A stretch of 64,000 nt of DNA from VFKI01 sp964647825 (GTDB lineage Bacteria > Pseudomonadota > Gammaproteobacteria > DSM-16500), in the NCBI GenBank assembly GCA_964647825.1, contig CAZYJL010000003.1, forward strand, positions 62,001 through 126,000. The letters are read 5' to 3'. Below are positions 63,084 to 64,000 of the stretch, piece after piece. Position numbers and translations under genes: made by a program. The first letter of the stretch is position 1. Every line of letters starts with the position of its first letter. A model generated the notes under the pieces. That model made no database searches and was not told the DNA's origin. It saw only the letters and a list, made by a program, of their open reading frames with translations.

Positions 63084-63272
63084 GTAATAGCTCAGTGGGA
63101 GGCGTGTTATTTTTGCTTTACTGACTGCAACTGCTGAACAGCAAGCTGCATTTTACGAAAAAAAATACGTTTCATTTAACAAGGAAGGGCATGGCTTTGA
63201 TCACTTTCAATAGCTGCTGCACGACTGATATGCAGTTAAGCAAAAAGAACACGCCTCTCACTGAGCTATTAC
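63084..63272 (+). repeat. Palindromic interspersed element, copy D
   Basis: Left arm from GTAATAGCTCAGTGGGAGGC and right arm ending CTCACTGAGCTATTAC form an inverted repeat of about 40 bases with about three mismatches. The core (CAACTGCTGAACAGCAAGCT, AGGGCATGGCTTTGATCACT) is the same family as copy C in the same orientation. It lies between pepP and ubiH and ends only 4 bases before the ubiH ATG, so it covers the place where the ubiH ribosome-binding site should be. Confidence 0.9.
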
Positions 63273-63276
63273 ACTG

Positions 63277-64000
63277 ATGTCTGCTTACACACAGAATAAT
63301 TTGCCTGAAACATTTGACGCTACCACGGATATTGCCATCATCGGCGGTGGTTTAGCTGGCATGGCACTTGCTTGTGCATTAAAAGACTTACCCTTTAAAC
63401 TCATGCTAATTGATGCAACTCCTCTCTCAAACATATCAGATCATCGTCTGATTGCTTTAACAAAATCCAGTTGTGATTTTTTAGTGCACCTCGATGTATG
63501 GTCAACACTCGCAGACCATGCCGCACCCATTAAAGCCATTCATGTCTCCGAATATAAAAAATTTGGTGCAGTAAAATTACAGGCAAACGAATTAGATATC
63601 AGTGAATTTGGGCATGTCATTCCTGCAAGTTATATTCAAATGGCATTACAAAATAAACTTAAAAAAATAAAAAATATCACATCACTGCGTCCGGCAAAAT
63701 TCATTGATATCAATATACAAAATAACTCTTTTGTGATTGACCAAGAAAATACAATAAAAAAATTCAAATCAAAAATACTCATTGCCGCAGACGGCACGCA
63801 ATCTACCGTTAGAAATCTGTTGGGCATCCCGAGCGAAATGATCGACTATCAGCAACAGGCTTTAGTCACCATCACACATTTACAACGCAGTCATAAAAAT
63901 ACCGCTTTTGAACGTTTTCATCAAACCGGCGCACTGGCATTTTTGCCATTAACAGAGAATCGTGTGGCGACGATTTGGACGGATCGTACAGAGATAATTA
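63277..64000 (+). CDS. ubiH: UbiH-family FAD monooxygenase (cut by window end)
   Basis: The frame is open from ATG 63277 to the window end (241 codons). FAD-binding IIGGGLAGMALACALK (GxGxxG), HRLIALTKSSC (short RLIALTKSS) and ILIAADGTQSTVRNLLGI (the DG motif) place it with UbiH/UbiF ubiquinone hydroxylases; position after pepP favours UbiH, the 2-octaprenyl-6-methoxyphenol hydroxylase. No Shine-Dalgarno sequence is seen because repeat copy D ends 4 bases upstream. It supplies quinone for the respiratory chain that complex I feeds. Confidence 0.87.
   Translation, partial: MSAYTQNNLPETFDATTDIAIIGGGLAGMALACALKDLPFKLMLIDATPLSNISDHRLIALTKSSCDFLVHLDVWSTLADHAAPIKAIHVSEYKKFGAVKLQANELDISEFGHVIPASYIQMALQNKLKKIKNITSLRPAKFIDINIQNNSFVIDQENTIKKFKSKILIAADGTQSTVRNLLGIPSEMIDYQQQALVTITHLQRSHKNTAFERFHQTGALAFLPLTENRVATIWTDRTEII

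Noticed and set aside
63636..63827. Minus-strand open frame near the right edge
   Set aside because: It is antisense to ubiH, which is well supported by its FAD motifs.

Overview
The window reads as chromosomal sequence from a moderately AT-rich gammaproteobacterium. The gene content (PPi-dependent phosphofructokinase, phosphatidylcholine synthase, a eukaryotic-like protein kinase, a PTPS-III type pterin enzyme with a pteridine reductase, a type II secretion cluster without gspC, tRNA-Leu/secG/tpiA next to a 14-gene nuo operon) suggests a host-associated lineage close to Legionellales (Legionella/Coxiella relatives). The lineage is an inference from gene families; no marker gene such as 16S rRNA is present.

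Layout. 1-2.9 kb: the end of a sensor kinase and its FixJ-type regulator, a universal stress protein and pfp. 2.9-6.5 kb (minus): a hypothetical protein, xthA, an AsmA protein and tRNA-Gly(CCC). 6.8-9.8 kb: a secreted GDSL esterase, yqfO and sbcB. 10-21.6 kb: type II secretion genes gspD-E-F and G-H-I-J-K-L-M, split by a 2.1-kb block of minus-strand genes that includes a decayed MNT/HepT pair. 21.7-26.5 kb: a FUSC transporter, a DUF6790-like membrane protein, a 606-aa kinase-like protein, a gene remnant and a frameshifted coiled-coil gene. 26.5-48.8 kb: a long minus-strand run (pteridine reductase, ABC permease and ATPase, tpiA, secG, tRNA-Leu, nuoA-N, then queA), with a MidA/NDUFAF7-type methyltransferase divergent at its head. 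48.8-53.4 kb: a PTPS-III enzyme next to a palindromic element, an OmpA-like lipoprotein, a small secreted protein and two tandem paralogous membrane proteins of unknown function. 53.5-57.5 kb (minus): waaC, waaF, a CHCC zinc-finger protein, a sugar epimerase and pcs. 57.6-64 kb: pgk-pyk, wrbA, a polysaccharide deacetylase, pepP and the start of ubiH.

The strongest non-gene signal is a family of about 170-190-bp imperfect palindromes present four times (9.7, 13.5, 22.8 and 63.1 kb), plus one isolated terminal repeat at 22.76 kb. They share an internal core and terminal repeats ending in a GTAAYAGCTCAG-like sequence. They sit against stop codons, and three copies supply or overlap the end of the adjacent ORF. 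Two copies sit inside gene pairs that are normally adjacent (gspE/gspF and pepP/ubiH). A different 131-bp palindrome with 37-bp arms precedes the PTPS gene.

How the genes work together: pfp, tpiA, pgk and pyk give a glycolytic set with a PPi-linked step; nuo and ubiH serve aerobic respiration; the gsp genes and the secreted GDSL enzyme fit a type II exoprotein route; waaC/waaF, the epimerase and pcs shape the envelope. The kinase and the paralogous membrane proteins could be host-directed factors, but no type IV secretion gene lies in the window to support that.
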